A DNA stretch of 64,000 nt, from contig NMRB01000137.1 in the NCBI GenBank assembly GCA_002633025.1, positions 347,805 through 411,804 of the forward strand, read 5' to 3'. This DNA comes from Notospermus geniculatus (Eukaryota > Nemertea > Pilidiophora > Heteronemertea > Lineidae). Position numbers and translations under genes: made by a program. Shown piece by piece: positions 23,248 to 35,360 of the stretch. The notes under the pieces are model-generated. The model made no database searches and was not told the DNA's origin. It was given only the letters and a program-made list of their open reading frames with translations. The first letter of the stretch is position 1. Each line of letters starts with the position of its first letter.

Positions 23248-26200
23248 GTCAGTTAGTAGATGTTCTCCAGGAGGATCTGCTTGGTGTGATCTCACTTCCG
23301 CCTCCATTGCGCATGGAAATGACGTCAATGGTGACGCAGATGGAGCGTATCGGAAAACATGTCATCAACCACCTCCAAGATACGGATTACTTCAAAGAAT
23401 TTAGAATTGTCGTTGACAGACCCTGGAATGCCAGTAGCAGAGTTCGACATGTGTCAGCCAATGTGCCTACGTATGATCCGCATTGGCTGAAGACGATAAT
23501 TCATAATTATGATGAGCCGCGAGGTGATCGTTGTTTTACTGAAATGTTTGGTACTGCTAGGGATCCCACAAGTAAAAAGTAGGTACTACGCTAGTTATCC
23601 TGGTATACAAGACATGAGCACAATAACCATCCAAAGATTGGGTATTCGAAAAACATGGGCTATGGATCAATGGACTCTGAATTACTGGACTGAGGAAACC
23701 ATGGACTGACCAGTCATTAATGCCTCATTGACGTACGTCGCCTGTGCAGTGTATCGATGACGTCATCACGAATAACACACCAGTGCATGCATAATATGCT
23801 ACTTAACAGAATTTTCATAACTGGTTGAGAAAAATAAGCCTTTAATTTGCTCGGGAATTAAAAGAGACGGCGAAAAGACTAGCTAGTAGCTTTATTCTCC
23901 ATGCACGTATTATAACCCGCTCGCCCGGAATGTGATCTGGTGATGCCATCACTTCCGAACATCCTGTTTATTAGCTAAATGAACATTCGATGCGACCCGA
24001 CAGCACACGGTGATGACAGCTTCTTAATCTCTCAAGACTCAGCTCCTAACTTCCTGTCCGAAATAAGGTTTCCATTCCAGGCAGCGTACGTCAACGAGGT
24101 ATTTATGACTGGTCAGTCCATGGTTTCCTCAGTCCAGTAATGCATAGTCCATTGATCCATAGTCCATGTTTTTCGAATACCCCAAAGATTAAGGGGTGGC
24201 CTGTGTATACTCAGCACGAATGAATGCTTCGGCCTTCAAACGATCTGCAAGATGCACTTACTCAGCTTCTGGTACATCGTCACGTGAATTTCTCGGAAAC
24301 GCGCACATGCGCAGTAGCCGTTTTGACTTGCAACACGAAACTAAATTTCTTTAGTTGGTTTCAAGGATTGACAGCGCATCCTACGGTGGCTAAAAGAGTT
24401 CATTTTTTGTCTGCATTATGGTTCATTTTCCACTTTCTACTCGTATTGTGCATGCAGGCATTTCCCAAGAAACCGCAATGGCAATGACCTAATTACGAAA
24501 CCGCACCGCATTTATAGACCATTTTAGTCGCTCTGAGACACGCGGCATAGCGACGTTGACTAGTCCCACAGCATTAGCGTTTCAAAGCTACCCTTAATAC
24601 ATTACATGCAGAATGCAAGCAACTTTCACGGACTCAATACATACCACGCACACCAACATTCAGCTTCCTTTATTTTTCATCACGAAGCGATTCCCCAAGA
24701 AATGAACAAAACAAAGAAAACTTTTAAATGTTCATTCTTTGACAATAACTGCAATATCCGGTTACTAAGGCAACATTAAATTTACACACTGAATGAAACC
24801 AAAGAAATTCTTAATTCATTTTGTGCATGATTAATTTTGTTATGCGATGAGTGTCTGTGCATTTTTTTATCAACCATGTCTCATTCTGATCTGCAGATAA
24901 ATAAAGAAACCATCTAAGAACCTGATGAAATATTTCATGTTTGCACAGGAATTAAACTGTGCAAGAGGTTTTTCTCTACCTGGTGTTAACAGTTAAGTCT
25001 CTAATCAGATTTACGTTTATTTGGAACTAAATTGCTTAGTGAATTCTATTCTTCCGCTGTGACTTACAATTTGTCTTCACGTCCAAATAGGATTTTCTTT
25101 TGTGTTCCCGGATTCCACCGCCTCTTCGATCAGACTTATCTTGAATTTCCCGAAGTGCATGATTTTTTGAAGTAACACGGTGCATGAAGGAGAAAGAACA
25201 CCGAAAAAACTTCCAACACGAATTAAAGTTCCATGTTATATAATCAATTTTCTAGCCGATAAAGTAATTATCAACTAAGAATCTAAATACATTAAATTTG
25301 CGACTATTGGGAACTGATGAGCATCTGAAATGAAATTTAGTATGTTTGGTGCGAAATGTTGGTTAGCTGAATTGGGTGAGCTTATGTCGTGGTACTAAGT
25401 GTGTCTGTATTCCTCGTCTTAGTCGGTTACAGGGCACATTTCCTAACCTCTTAGGTTTATCGGCCTAAACCGTCATACGTAAATACTCCTAGGTCGCTAT
25501 GGCAGTAAGTTTCAATCCGATTCGATTCTTGGCTTGGCCATCAGGTGGCCAAAACGGAAAACACAAAAAGTGCAACAACTCCTGAACTAATGGTTGGATC
25601 ATCTCCAATTTTTTATCATAGGTGCTTCCAATGAGGACACGTGACACGTGAAACGGTTATTTTTTTACTTACTTTTGAAGGTCACAGTGGTGAAAGTTCA
25701 AAATAGAGCCAATCAATATTTCATAGAGGCAACGGCCCTGAGAAAACTTTCTATATCAAACGCAACTACCTCAGTGTCTACCGTCCTTTAGTCATTTTAA
25801 CATAGCCCCCTTCTCTCTACTTCAGACTTCTGCCTATGTGTACGATACGTCCATCTTGTATATCATACCTAATCAAGGGAAAAACAAACGGCTATCACCT
25901 GACCCATCAGCTCCTTTATATCAATTACGGAATGCGGGTAAGACATGAATAATGGACACCAAGCGGCAATTGTTCAACAGTTGAAAAAATTACAAAGTTG
26001 AAAAAGAATTCCGTACCGTTCTACCGGCCACTAGATTCCTAGCGACCATTTTTGTTGACGGAGGAATGCATGAGACTACCTTTGAAGAGTCCTGATTGCG
26101 AGGCCTGTCGAGTGCCAAATCGTGGACGTTTATCCTCTGTGTTAAACTATAAGGCTGACCCTAACAATCACCTTTCAATTCGGCACACAAAAGTCTTTAA

Positions 26201-29200
26201 TTGCTAAGCTTATGTTTGAATGGTCATGGTCTCTATAGCCCAATATCCTAATCCCTCGTTGAACAATTAAGCCGGACTTAGATTCCAGAGGACTATGATC
26301 CCTGTCACACCGGGTTTGAATCGACCCTTGGCCAATTTATTATTAACAACAACCTTGTACATGTAGGCCAAATGTAGTTCCATGTAGGCTATACAAATGC
26401 ATGCAAAAGCGGGAACTGTGTGTTCAATTTGAGTGACCCTAGGCTGATTTTTCAATGGTAAAGGACATATATTTCGTGTATTGCAGATTTGTTCCAAGAA
26501 ACTCAACCGTTTGGCGGGCAGACCAGCAGAGGTGCTAATACGTGAGCGCTGCACGAGGGCCTTAGGTGAGGCAATGACGCTGTACGAATCCGGTATTCCG
26601 CATTACCTCAGGGACTACTTTATGGAGAACTGTAAGTGGAGCGGACGGTTACATGCGTGTGATATGGCTATGACGTTAGACTGGTTTCCAATCTCTCGCC
26701 AAGATTAAAACCTCTCAGTATTGATTTTACGGTATTTTCAAGTGTTCGGAGAGTACAGGGAGAGGTCTGATAGCCTCGAGAAGGTGTCCGAAATGCTTGC
26801 CGTACTTCAAACAATCGAGCCCTAGTTTTCAGCACACATTGAAAAAAGTGCAGGCAGAGCACTAATGTATTCAGATAGAGCATAGTACATTTTACAGTAC
26901 ACTGACGTCCGAGGACCTAACGACTTTTTGAATTCAATGCAGTGTGGCGTAGATCCTAAGTACTTTATCTCCTGGATCTATTTAATCCTACCGGTGAGAT
27001 GGGTCGTATTTTAGAACGTTCCATAACGTTAAAGGTCGACCTTAAGTCTATTGTAAAACCATCGAGAACAATAGCTTTAAGGTTTATCTTAATGTCAAGG
27101 AACATTCTAAAATACGGCCCCTGGCATCAGTCTAAAACAGAATCATATCATTAATTACTCACGTCAGCTACATGTACATGTATGTAAAACCGTCTATGAT
27201 GCAGATGCAGTGCATTACTTTCTTAAGTGCGACATCATTCAAATACATGACTGGAACCAAGTTCTCATTTACTAGTACCGGTATTTAGATGCTAATGCCC
27301 GGTTGTTCAGCCTTGGCTTAAGCCAGAGTTGGGTCGATCCTGACATAAAGCCTAGCTTAAAGATAATATATCACGGATATTTTCGCGGGCCACGAAAATC
27401 ATTGTTTATTTACATTTTGTTTGTTTATTTCTCGTTTTTCTTTGTCTTATGAGTAATTTGTGGGTGGCGTGCCCCTCTAGAAATTCTTTGACACTGAAAA
27501 TATTCAATTGGTGGGTTGGCATGTCCCAACGTCCAAAATAACATAATGTAAACATCAATGTTTACAAACATTAAAATGTAACAATGAAGTCGTGATATAT
27601 TATCTGTAAGCCAGACTTATATTTCACAACGCGTTGCGCAGGTTGGGCTTCAAACACAAGCCAAGTCAAGTCTTCATTTCACTGTATGCCCTGACTTTGT
27701 AGATGGCAGAAGCATTGGTTCAGCTCACGTAAGCCACACCTGAGCAACCGGGCAGACATCATCGAGCAAATTGTACAGGAAAGCATTGGGAAGGAGGGTA
27801 TTAATAAGCCAGGCTTAGGTAATCCCGAGTTTAATGCAGGCTGTGCAATGAACTCGGAATTGATTAAGCTGTTCTTATGACCAGACATAAGCGCGACTTA
27901 CGTGAACTCGAGTTTGACGAATAAGCCATCCTCACATGAGCCACACCTGAACAACCGGGCATAATTCTTATAAAGCTTCTCTATCCCTATTTCTAGCCCA
28001 TAAGGATCCACACTGCTTTACCCATCATTATGACTGTCAAAAACAGAACTAATTGTTTAAAAAGCCGTTCCTTAAGCACTTTAAAAATTCAATTTCTAGT
28101 CAGAGGGTGTCTTTATTATAACCATGTCTGGAATTGTCGAGTTGACCCCTTGAAAATTATTACTTCAAATTGAGACATTCTTTATAGGTTTATTGATGGG
28201 AAAATGGGCCTTAACTTCAAAAAGAAATTACCTAATGGTTCCTTCTGCTCCTTTTGAAGAATCTAGTTCAAGAATTTAAAATGGCTGTTGTCGGTAGAGG
28301 AATACTAATATTATCAAAAATAGATAAAGACCAAAAATGTACCACTCTCAACGTTGAAAAGCGTAAAATTGGCAGCTGTCTCCCTAAAAACTTGGAAGAT
28401 CTGAAAGTTACTGCTCCAAGTCAAAGAATTAGACACTGGCTACAAGCAGTATAAAATTCAATCAAATCCATCTACTAGTTTCAGAGATATCAATCTTTAA
28501 ATAGATGACTATACCTCAGACTGGCATGGACCAGCACTTTGAGTTCATTTTTTTAAATATAGGTGGCGCAGGACCCTTTAATTGCTAATTACATGTTAGG
28601 GAATGCATGGATTTGCAAACAAAGTTGTGCCCCTGCCTATATTTTGGTGCCAAAAGATTTTAGTTTTTTGCAACTTTTTTGAGCATGCACCATCTATTAT
28701 TTTAAAAAATAACTAAAACCCTTGGGCTGGGCTGTTTCAGAGTGGTATATTTTTGGTCTTTATCTATTTTTGATATTAAGCAAATGGGCTAATTTGCGAA
28801 AATTTCACCGAGATTTGTAATTTTGAAGTGGTGAACTTTGCCGGCTGCGAAATTACTTCTTTGTATCGCATTGTACTGACGCGACCTGATCCCTTCAAAT
28901 GGAACCTAAAACATTTTGTCTCTCTCTTAGTTTCAGTGTGTGGAATTGTAGGTTTTCAGGAGTTCTTCCAACCTGAGTGGATACGGACCATCCTTTCTTG
29001 GCTAGACCCATCTGGCTGCTTTGCAGAGACAGCCGATGATGACGAGTTAGAAGGGTACGTTTGTAGGGATAGTGTCACGAACACCACGAGATCTGGTCCC
29101 GGAAAATAGACTAAACCCTTTCTTGATCTCGCAATCCTTGTTAAACGAGTAGACTACTTGGACTGCATCCATCACATTCCTCACCGCTGGAGCTTTGCAA

Positions 29201-30561
29201 GTGCAATCGTTCAAAGGCCCTAGCCGGGTCGAGGGGAGCTCGCTATTAGAGGGGTTGCGCAGTCAGCTATGGACATCCTTGATAAAAACGATTTGATTGA
29301 AGTTTTCAATTTGTCAAACACCATAAATTGAAGGCAGAACAATTTGGCCTTATGAATCTGAAGTGCGGGTAAATAATGGATATTGAAGTCGTACTCCTAG
29401 TCGTTACGACATGAAACACGACGATAATATAATTTTTGCGATTTACGTGCACTTCCGACTACGAGTCAAAATTAGTCTGCCAGAAAGTTATGGCATTTTA
29501 CGATTTGCAAACGTCTATCAAATTGTTTTTGTCAAGGATGTCCACAGGGGGTGCAATTCATTCTGGTAGTTGAAGCCGGAGTCGGAGTCGGAAAGCTGCG
29601 CAACCTGCCATGACAACCACCCGATGTCACTCACGTCGGCTGGCGTTGCCAACACCGCAGGTAGGCTTACATCTTATGAATCACAGCAAATAACTCCTAA
29701 CCATTGGAATTTTGTCAAATTTTCAGGAACTCTGCATCAAGACCCGGCATGCGTAAACTTCTCGTTGAAAACGCCATGCGAGGTGAGTTGAAACATTTTA
29801 TCCTAGCTATATAGTGATTGTAGCGTTAAGCCTAGTTCATACTTCGACGCACGACCGTCGGCGTCCGCCGCGCGATCAAAATCTGGACGCCGACATTGTG
29901 GTGTTGATTCATACTCCAGCGTACCTCTGCGATTGTCATCAGCGTCAGGTCACATGTCTATTTGGCGTCCGAGTTTAAAGAGTTCAACCAATTTGAACTC
30001 ACTGCGTCTGATCGCGGCGACCTACAAATGAATCAAGAGTTCTAGTCATGGGATCAGAGGCTCATTTTTATGCATCCAAAGGCACTGAATTCAAGTGCCG
30101 CTGCGGTATTCCGAGTTGAAAATAGGCTTGGCCGTTGTTACGAAATGGCTCATGCAACTAAAAATTATCGCAAGAGAGTTCACACTCCCGCGATAGGACA
30201 CCGACAAAACCGTACGATTGGGGACGGCGGCGAACGCAAGGTAGCGCGTCGGTCGCCGGCGATGGTCACGCGTCGAAGTACTAGTATGAACTAGACTATA
30301 GGGGTTGTACAGGATGCATCGGCACTACGACCTTTCATATGAGGAATGCAATCATTACCTTGTACGTTATTTCTCTCCCTGTCTTTTCCAATGAACACGT
30401 CTTATTCATTTTCAGGCAACTGCTTGTCACATGGATCAGGCCTAGCTTTAACGTCATTGGGTACTTACGCTCGGTTCTTGATCGACAAGCACTACTACGT
30501 CCGACCAATGATTGCTCAAATCGACTTGGAAGAATCACGACTTTTCCAAGGCCTTTCCTAG
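23248..30561 (+). CDS. C16orf89 (UPF0764/DUF4735) homologue, six 3' coding exons
   Basis: Exons 23248-23578, 25826-25937, 26487-26631, 28937-29054, 29727-29782 and 30416-30561 (stop TAG 30559-30561). Every intron has a GT donor and AG acceptor, and all phases chain, giving 301 codons. Conserved blocks in order: RGDRCFTEMFGT (exon 1), GYHLTHQLLYINYG (exon 2), ICSKKLNR and YFMEN (exon 3), EWIRTILSWLDPSGCF followed by acidic ADDDELE (exon 4), and GNCLSHGSGLALTSLG (exon 6). These match in order the blocks I recall from vertebrate C16orf89, a secreted protein of unknown biochemical function known from thyroid. The first exon begins in phase 1, so at least one upstream exon with the signal peptide is missing; I could not identify it between 20.5 and 23.2 kb. 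Introns hold transposons, including a Mutator-like element 52 bp after the first donor. Family identity is confident; function is not known. Confidence 0.88.
23640..24181. mobile_element. Mutator-like element, 9-bp TSD CCAAAGATT
   Basis: A 542-bp element with ~105-bp TIRs beginning GGGTATTCGAAAAACATGG, the same termini as the element at 1061, then iterated ATGGACT/ACTGGACT words. CCAAAGATT is present at 23631-23639 and 24182-24190; the right TIR is one C shorter. It lies in the first intron of the C16orf89-like gene, 52 bp past the donor. Confidence 0.82.
24191..25825. other. intron of the C16orf89-like gene, no further exon seen
   Basis: No conserved block of the C16orf89 family is missing between exons 23578 and 25826, and I see no other exon. 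25375-25690 is part of an interspersed repeat also present in inverse orientation near 9.5 kb. Confidence 0.5.
27001..27120. mobile_element. short foldback MITE related to the GGCCGTATTCTAG family
   Basis: GGGTCGTATTTTAGAACGTTCC left and GGAACATTCTAAAATACGGCCC right, with AACGTTAAAGGTCGACCTTAAG stem and loop. Termini match the families at 8.0, 14.8 and 31.2 kb but the stem sequence differs. Confidence 0.7.
27361..27605. mobile_element. MITE with AGATAATATATCACG TIRs between TTAA sites, copy 2
   Basis: Closely similar to the copy at 12.7 kb throughout (shared CACGGATATTTTCGCGGGCC, GTGCCCCTCTAGAAA). TTAA at the left flank, GTAA at the right (one change). 245 bp. Confidence 0.7.
28308..28780. 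repeat. inverted repeat in an intron, ATCAAAAATAGATAAAGACC arms
   Basis: ATCAAAAATAGATAAAGACC + AAAAATGTACCACTCT at 28313 and its inverse AGAGTGGTATATTTTTGGTC + TTTATCTATTTTTGAT at 28739. Probably a degraded foldback element. Confidence 0.55.
29828..30298. mobile_element. foldback MITE, AGCCTAGTTCATACTTCGACG termini, copy 1
   Basis: AAGCCTAGTTCATACTTCGA with CGCACGACCGTCGGCG left and CGTCGAAGTACTAGTATGAA right. Lies in the last intron of the C16orf89-like gene. Copy 2 at 33415-33660. Confidence 0.68.
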
Positions 30562-30777
30562 TGTGCTTTAAAATTAATACCATCTACAGTATTGTCCAAA
30601 AAGAAGATTTCTGATGGAAACCAGACATAAGTGTGAAGGAAGTGGACCGTAGTCACCCTTAATTGAATTGCAGCAACAGTAACAGAATAATTTTGAAATA
30701 AATACACCGACCTGTGTGACTTTCTTTCGGTATTTTTCACGGAGAACACATCAAAAGTACGCTGGCATGCATAAAAC

Positions 30778-31092
30778 TACACAGAAAAAAAATCAACTCG
30801 AGTGGAGACTCAGAGTCTCACTTCAGGGACAAAATGGTTCGAAACACTTTTTTGACTCAAAATGAAACAGAAAATATTTCGGCGCGAGACAATGACATCT
30901 CGGCCTAAAATATTTTCTCTCAGATAGAGACTGTCAGTATCTCAACCCGAAATATTTTCTCTCGGAACGAGGTGTCATTGCCTCGGGCCGAAATATTTTC
31001 AGTTTCATTTTAAGTCAAAAAGTATTTCGAACCATTTTGTCCCCAAAGTGAGACTTTGAGTCTCCACTCGAGTTGATTTTTTTTCTGTGTAG
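30778..31092. mobile_element. long-armed foldback element, CTACACAGAAAAAAAATCAACTC ends
   Basis: Left CTACACAGAAAAAAAATCAA and right TTGATTTTTTTTCTGTGTAG, with ~100-bp arms (GAGTGGAGACTCAGAGTCTC, ACAAAATGGTTCGAAA, AATATTTCGGC). Arms differ at few positions. 315 bp. Confidence 0.8.
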
Positions 31093-31244
31093 ATCTATGT
31101 ATCAGTGATAAATGAATCAGTAATGTGTCGGTGAAGGTTAGTGGTTAAAGGTGATGGGAAAATGATGTATGGTAAAGGAAAAGTAAAGAAAATTTTATTT
31201 ATGGAATGCCCATGTCGCACAGGCGAAAAGCAACATCGAGGGAT

Positions 31245-31358
31245 GGGCCTGTATTCTAGAAGAAGCCTCCTTAGCTCTAACGTCCACTTTTGTAAGCTTC
31301 TGTATTAGTAGCTAAAAAGGTAAACCTTAGCGTTAAGGAAGATTCTGGAATACGGCCC
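31245..31358. mobile_element. short foldback MITE, GGCCGTATTCTAGAAGCCTCC family, copy 3
   Basis: GGGCCTGTATTCTAGAAG left and TTCTGGAATACGGCCC right; stem CCTCCTTAGCTCTAACG / CTTAGCGTTAAGG. Confidence 0.74.
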
Positions 31359-31959
31359 ATTATTTCTTGTCCCGTGTCCCTGTTTCTAGTATTTCGGGCT
31401 CGTCATATTCTGTTTAGGAGTCTTTCTGATGTCATCGTTTCCCCTCGGCTTGGTCTTCTAATCTATTGGTTTACTCGAAGGAAAAACTCTCCGAGCGAGG
31501 GAATGCTGCGGTCACGGGTGTTATATTGTTTGGGAAACGCTTGCAGACAGACACATTTCTCTGTGTTAAGCTCCCGTCACATATCCACTCCGAGGCCCGT
31601 ACGGCGAGTAAAAACAGACAGATTGCCCCTGATCCCCGGGGAATGAAAACCGTAGAAATGAAAATGAAAATGAAAGTCGTAATGGGCCCGTACTGTCTCT
31701 GAAATCCACAGCAAGCCGCTGTGTGGGGAAAATCGTACGGGGCCCGGTGGATATGTGACGGGGGCTTTACCCAAGTCGCAGCTTATTCCGTCAGACCATA
31801 GCCGGGAACACTCACAGATGGAGACACTCAAAAAGGTTACGGCACTGCCACCAAGTTTTACAAACAATCCGGTATCAGGCTTTCAAATAATTTAAAATTA
31901 TCCAAACTGCACCATGCACGGCTATTTGATTGGGAAGATGGGTGACATGTAGGCTACCA

Positions 31960-32231
31960 TACACTCTTAGCCAAAAAGGTTCTTTAGGGGTTCTTTGTGC
32001 CACACCAGAGGAACCCCAAGGTTCTATATCGAACCTTCTGTAAAGAACCAGAGAGGGTTCCTCATAGCACCTTTCTGTCGCCAAAGAACCAATAAAGGTT
32101 CCAAGTAGAACCCTTTTCTGAAGGAAAGGTTCTATATGGAACCTCTGGGGGGTTCTTAAACAACCCGAGGGTTCTTAAATCAGAGGGTTCTCCTGGTGTG
32201 GCACCAAAGAACCTTTTCGGCTAAGAGTGTA
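31960..32231. mobile_element. iterated-word MITE, TACACTCTTAGCC termini, GGTTCT/AGAACC interior
   Basis: Inverted ends TACACTCTTAGCCAAAAAGG and AAAGAACCTTTTCGGC + TAAGAGTGTA. The interior is GGTTCT / AGAACC repeated some 15 times in both orientations. Elements with ACACTCTTA ends and GGTTCTTT interiors are widespread in animals. Confidence 0.78.
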
Positions 32232-32822
32232 TGCATGGTACCAAAAATAGATAAGAGAGGCCAGATTTCTGCCCGATTAGCTCGTTCTAGGTCACAGCGG
32301 GAGTTACCTCGTCGACACGTAGGCCTAAATCCTTTTTGATGTGTCTACCTCACACGCTGACAAAGCCCATATTTTTAGAATATGGGTTTCTTTTTGAAGT
32401 AAAATATGGGAAATAGTTTATAACTGCATAACTGATACAGCTACATGTAACTCAACAATTTAAGGAATTTACGAGTTCCATGTAAAGTGCGCTCGGATAT
32501 TATCATCAATCCACAGTAAAAATAGGCAAAGAGATGTATTTTCAGAAATAAATCACTTTTCTTTACATTTTCAGCTCCACTTTCTTTTCTTTTCCGTGAT
32601 GCACTATCAGAGGAAGGATAACGTGATAACCTTGCCATTGTACATGTAAAGTGAATTGGTCGTCGCGCCAGCATAAACACCAGCATCGAGTGCGTGCGAA
32701 ATCATCGGAACCAATCAGAATACATCTGTTACTCACAGCGAGTAGAATGATTATTGGCTGACAGGAAAGGTCAGGGTGAGGGTCAGCCTTTTAAAGTTAA
32801 AGTTAAAGTTTGGGTTTATTGT

Positions 32823-33150
32823 CTGATATAATAATAATAATAAGTTAACATGCGTCTTGTATAGCGCAGTATCCAGCCAATACTGGCCGCTCAAAGCGCT
32901 TGAAAGGCCTCACAGAAAAGAAAATGCTTCAACTGACCCTTGAAGGAATTGAGAGAGGTACAGTTCCTCACAGATGCGGGGAGTTGATTCCACAACTGAG
33001 GAGCTCCAACTGAGAAGGCTCTGCCACCGACTGACATGGCATTGGCCTTAGGAATCGACAGGCGGAGAGCCGATGACGGGCGCAGAGTTCGTGAAGTAGT
33101 ATGAAGTAGTATGAGTAGGCCTATCAACAACGGTAGAGGTGTCATCCGAT
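32823..33150 (-). mobile_element. 3' end of a CR1/L2-type LINE
   Basis: A minus-strand frame ending at 32891 encodes GGRAFSVGAPQLWNQLPASV followed by RNCTSLNSFKGQLKHFLF, the typical C-terminal end of the reverse-transcriptase ORF of CR1/L2-like LINEs. Downstream is a short 3'UTR with AAGCGCTTTGAGCGGCC and GCGCTATACAAGACGC, ending in TTATTATTATTAT, the usual short microsatellite tail. The 5' part is missing (truncation is normal for this class). Confidence 0.8.
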
Positions 33151-33162
33151 TTCACACTTTAA

Positions 33163-33374
33163 CCCCAGTCGATCCTGAAACCTTTCAGTAGAACTCAGAT
33201 GAGCTGCTCATTCAGCGCTACAATCCGAGCATTTCCGACCGGTACACATTTATACACCTGGGTGGAGAGAGGCCAGTGAGGCAAAGAGACCTGCCCAAAA
33301 TGTCACGCCAGCAGCGGGATTCGAACCCGGGATCCTCTGACCGCTAGTCGGAGACCCGAACCACTACACCACAC
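33163..33374 (-). repeat. tRNA-derived SINE
   Basis: Minus strand: A-box-like TGTGGTGTAGTGGTTCGGG and B-box GGGTTCGAATCCC, then a body reading to about 33163. It abuts the LINE tail. Confidence 0.6.
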
Positions 33375-33414
33375 AGATGATACACGTCGATCCGATGTAC
33401 GCACACGACAGCAC

Positions 33415-33660
33415 TCTAAAGTATGGTTCATACACCGCCGCACGACCATCGTCGGCGACCGATCGCGCGAACTCGCGTTCGACGCCGATCCCCGTCGCGC
33501 GATTTGGTCCGCGTCCGATCGCAAGACTGTAATTAGGCCTAGTTGAGTTATTTCATATCGCGACGCCGTCGCTGAAGTACGAATCAGCTCCGCCAAGTTG
33601 TCAAATTTTGATCGCGCGGCGGACGCCGATAGTCGTGCGTCGAAGTATGAACTAGGCTTA
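33415..33660. mobile_element. foldback MITE, AGCCTAGTTCATACTTCGACG termini, copy 2
   Basis: AAGTATGGTTCATACACCGC left and GTCGAAGTATGAACTAGGCT right, rich in GATCGCGCG/CGCGCGATC. Confidence 0.66.
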
Positions 33661-33663
33661 TAG

Positions 33664-33850
33664 CTGATGTCACGCCGACCTTCCGACGGCACAAACCAGG
33701 CGGTAACTAACATTTCCGGCCACTCTGCGTCCGAGGCACGACCGCGTGGTACAAATCAGTCGCCGACATGCCGTAACATGACTGGTTGCGTTGCACCTGC
33801 GACTATTCGCATCAGTCGCCGATCAAATTCCTGCGATGACGTCATGAAAT
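33664..33850. repeat. dispersed repeat (CGTCTGAGGCACGACCGCGTGG family)
   Basis: GCCGACCTTCCGACGGCACA, CGTCCGAGGCACGACCGCGTGG-like and CGATCGGCATCAGTCGCC words recur at 21410-21640, 60255-60670 and 62085-62290, in diverged form. Function as an element not resolved. Confidence 0.5.
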
Positions 33851-35360
33851 TAGGCTGCACATTCTCTTAATTTCTGATAAAAATCTCGCGAGATTTCAGA
33901 TTTGGGTTTGGCTGCGCATGTTTAAACCAGATATTCGTGTATCTCGTCTCACTTTAAGGGCAAGCTGATGTTGTGAATTTTTGGAGCATTGTAAATATAA
34001 CATGTCAAAATACATGTACCATAAAAGTACATGTTATATTTAATGAAGGCACCTGCGGGGTCTATCAGTCAAAAGGAATTGAATGAGACACATCCTAGAA
34101 TGCATTAATCAGCTAATAAACTGAAACGAAAGACTAGTTAGTATTCGAAACACTTTCCCAAGAAATGTCACATTTTAAAGATCAAACAACCTCCTGATCA
34201 TAAAGTTCGTGTTTTTTTCTGCCCAGCCCACCCCTTTTGATAGCAATATTTTCAACAGATATTGAGTACTCCACATGTGAATTCCATGAATGCTGCAAGA
34301 TTTTCCAAAACAGGGCGGCCGTGACACTTTTGTGTTTTACTTCCTGGAACTACGTAAAATGTCTTGAGATGTACGGTGTACATGAAGTACAGGTCAAGAC
34401 ATCCTTGCTACCCCAGGTTCTATGGATATGTGACATTGCTGCCACTCCCTGAATGTGTTATTTACATGCTTCTTCTCCGAGAAAATTGTACCGGTGAATT
34501 TCTTTGTTTTTGATTACGTGATGCAATTAAGCTGTGATTCTTGGGAGTTCGCTCATTTTCTCTTTCTATAAAGCACAGTGATCACATTGGACCATAAAAA
34601 CAGTCAACTGGAAGTGTCTTTTCTGCTTTTCTCAGTGGGGCCTGAAAATGTGAAAATGTACAACAGCTTCCCCTTAACCGTATCGGGTTCTCCTTGCTTT
34701 ACCCCCAGGTTTTATGTCGAAGACCCGCGACAAAACTATCAACGTCAGTCACGTCTACAAACTTGAAATCTGCGAGAAGTCACGTCTACAAACTTGAAAT
34801 TTGCGAGAACTCACAAGTATTATGTACTGGAAGTTCTTAAAATTTCAAATCTGATTTTTGAAAATTCATCATTTAGATTTCTTTAACTTATTGGTGACAC
34901 CATGAAGTAACTGCACGCGTAAAAATCGTATTCGAACTGAAGCCTGCGGCACACGGGAGCTATCTGCTAAGCAAAAAGTCATTCGAGACCGTTTGCTCAG
35001 TAGATAGTCGCGTGTGTGCGTATTCACCGTGGAGAATCGTCAGCACATTCGCCGAGTTTTTCAAGTGGCAGCACTGTGCTCCGAGTCGGAACATGGCGGC
35101 TGTGTCACATATCGATGTCTGTGTTGCCGACTAAAACGCGAAAGATGGATAGTTTCGGTCGAGGTGAGCGAGTTTAAGTAAATTCGAGGATGATCTAGTG
35201 ATAATTTGCAATAGAACAAGCCGAAATATAGGTGCTGAAGGAGTGTTGTTTCTTTGTTTGAAGTGGAAATGTTCGTAGTGTAGGCCGGTTGTTTGATTGA
35301 CCGCAGTTTCCACGGAGTGACACTTGAACTTTTCCACTTCAAATGTAAAATCAACTACGT
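33851..35360. other. no supported gene; short tandem duplication at 34747-34811
   Basis: GTCACGTCTACAAACTTGAA + AT(C/T)TGCGAGAA occurs twice in tandem. No exon recognised. Gap starts at 35361. Confidence 0.45.

Noticed and set aside
31960-32231. CRISPR-like array because of regular short repeats
   Set aside because: Repeats are palindromic words of irregular spacing between inverted termini in a eukaryotic genome; no spacers or cas genes.
33303-33713. 136-codon minus-strand frame
   Set aside because: It runs through a tRNA-derived SINE head and a foldback MITE; ends in B-box-encoded residues typical of SINE shadows.
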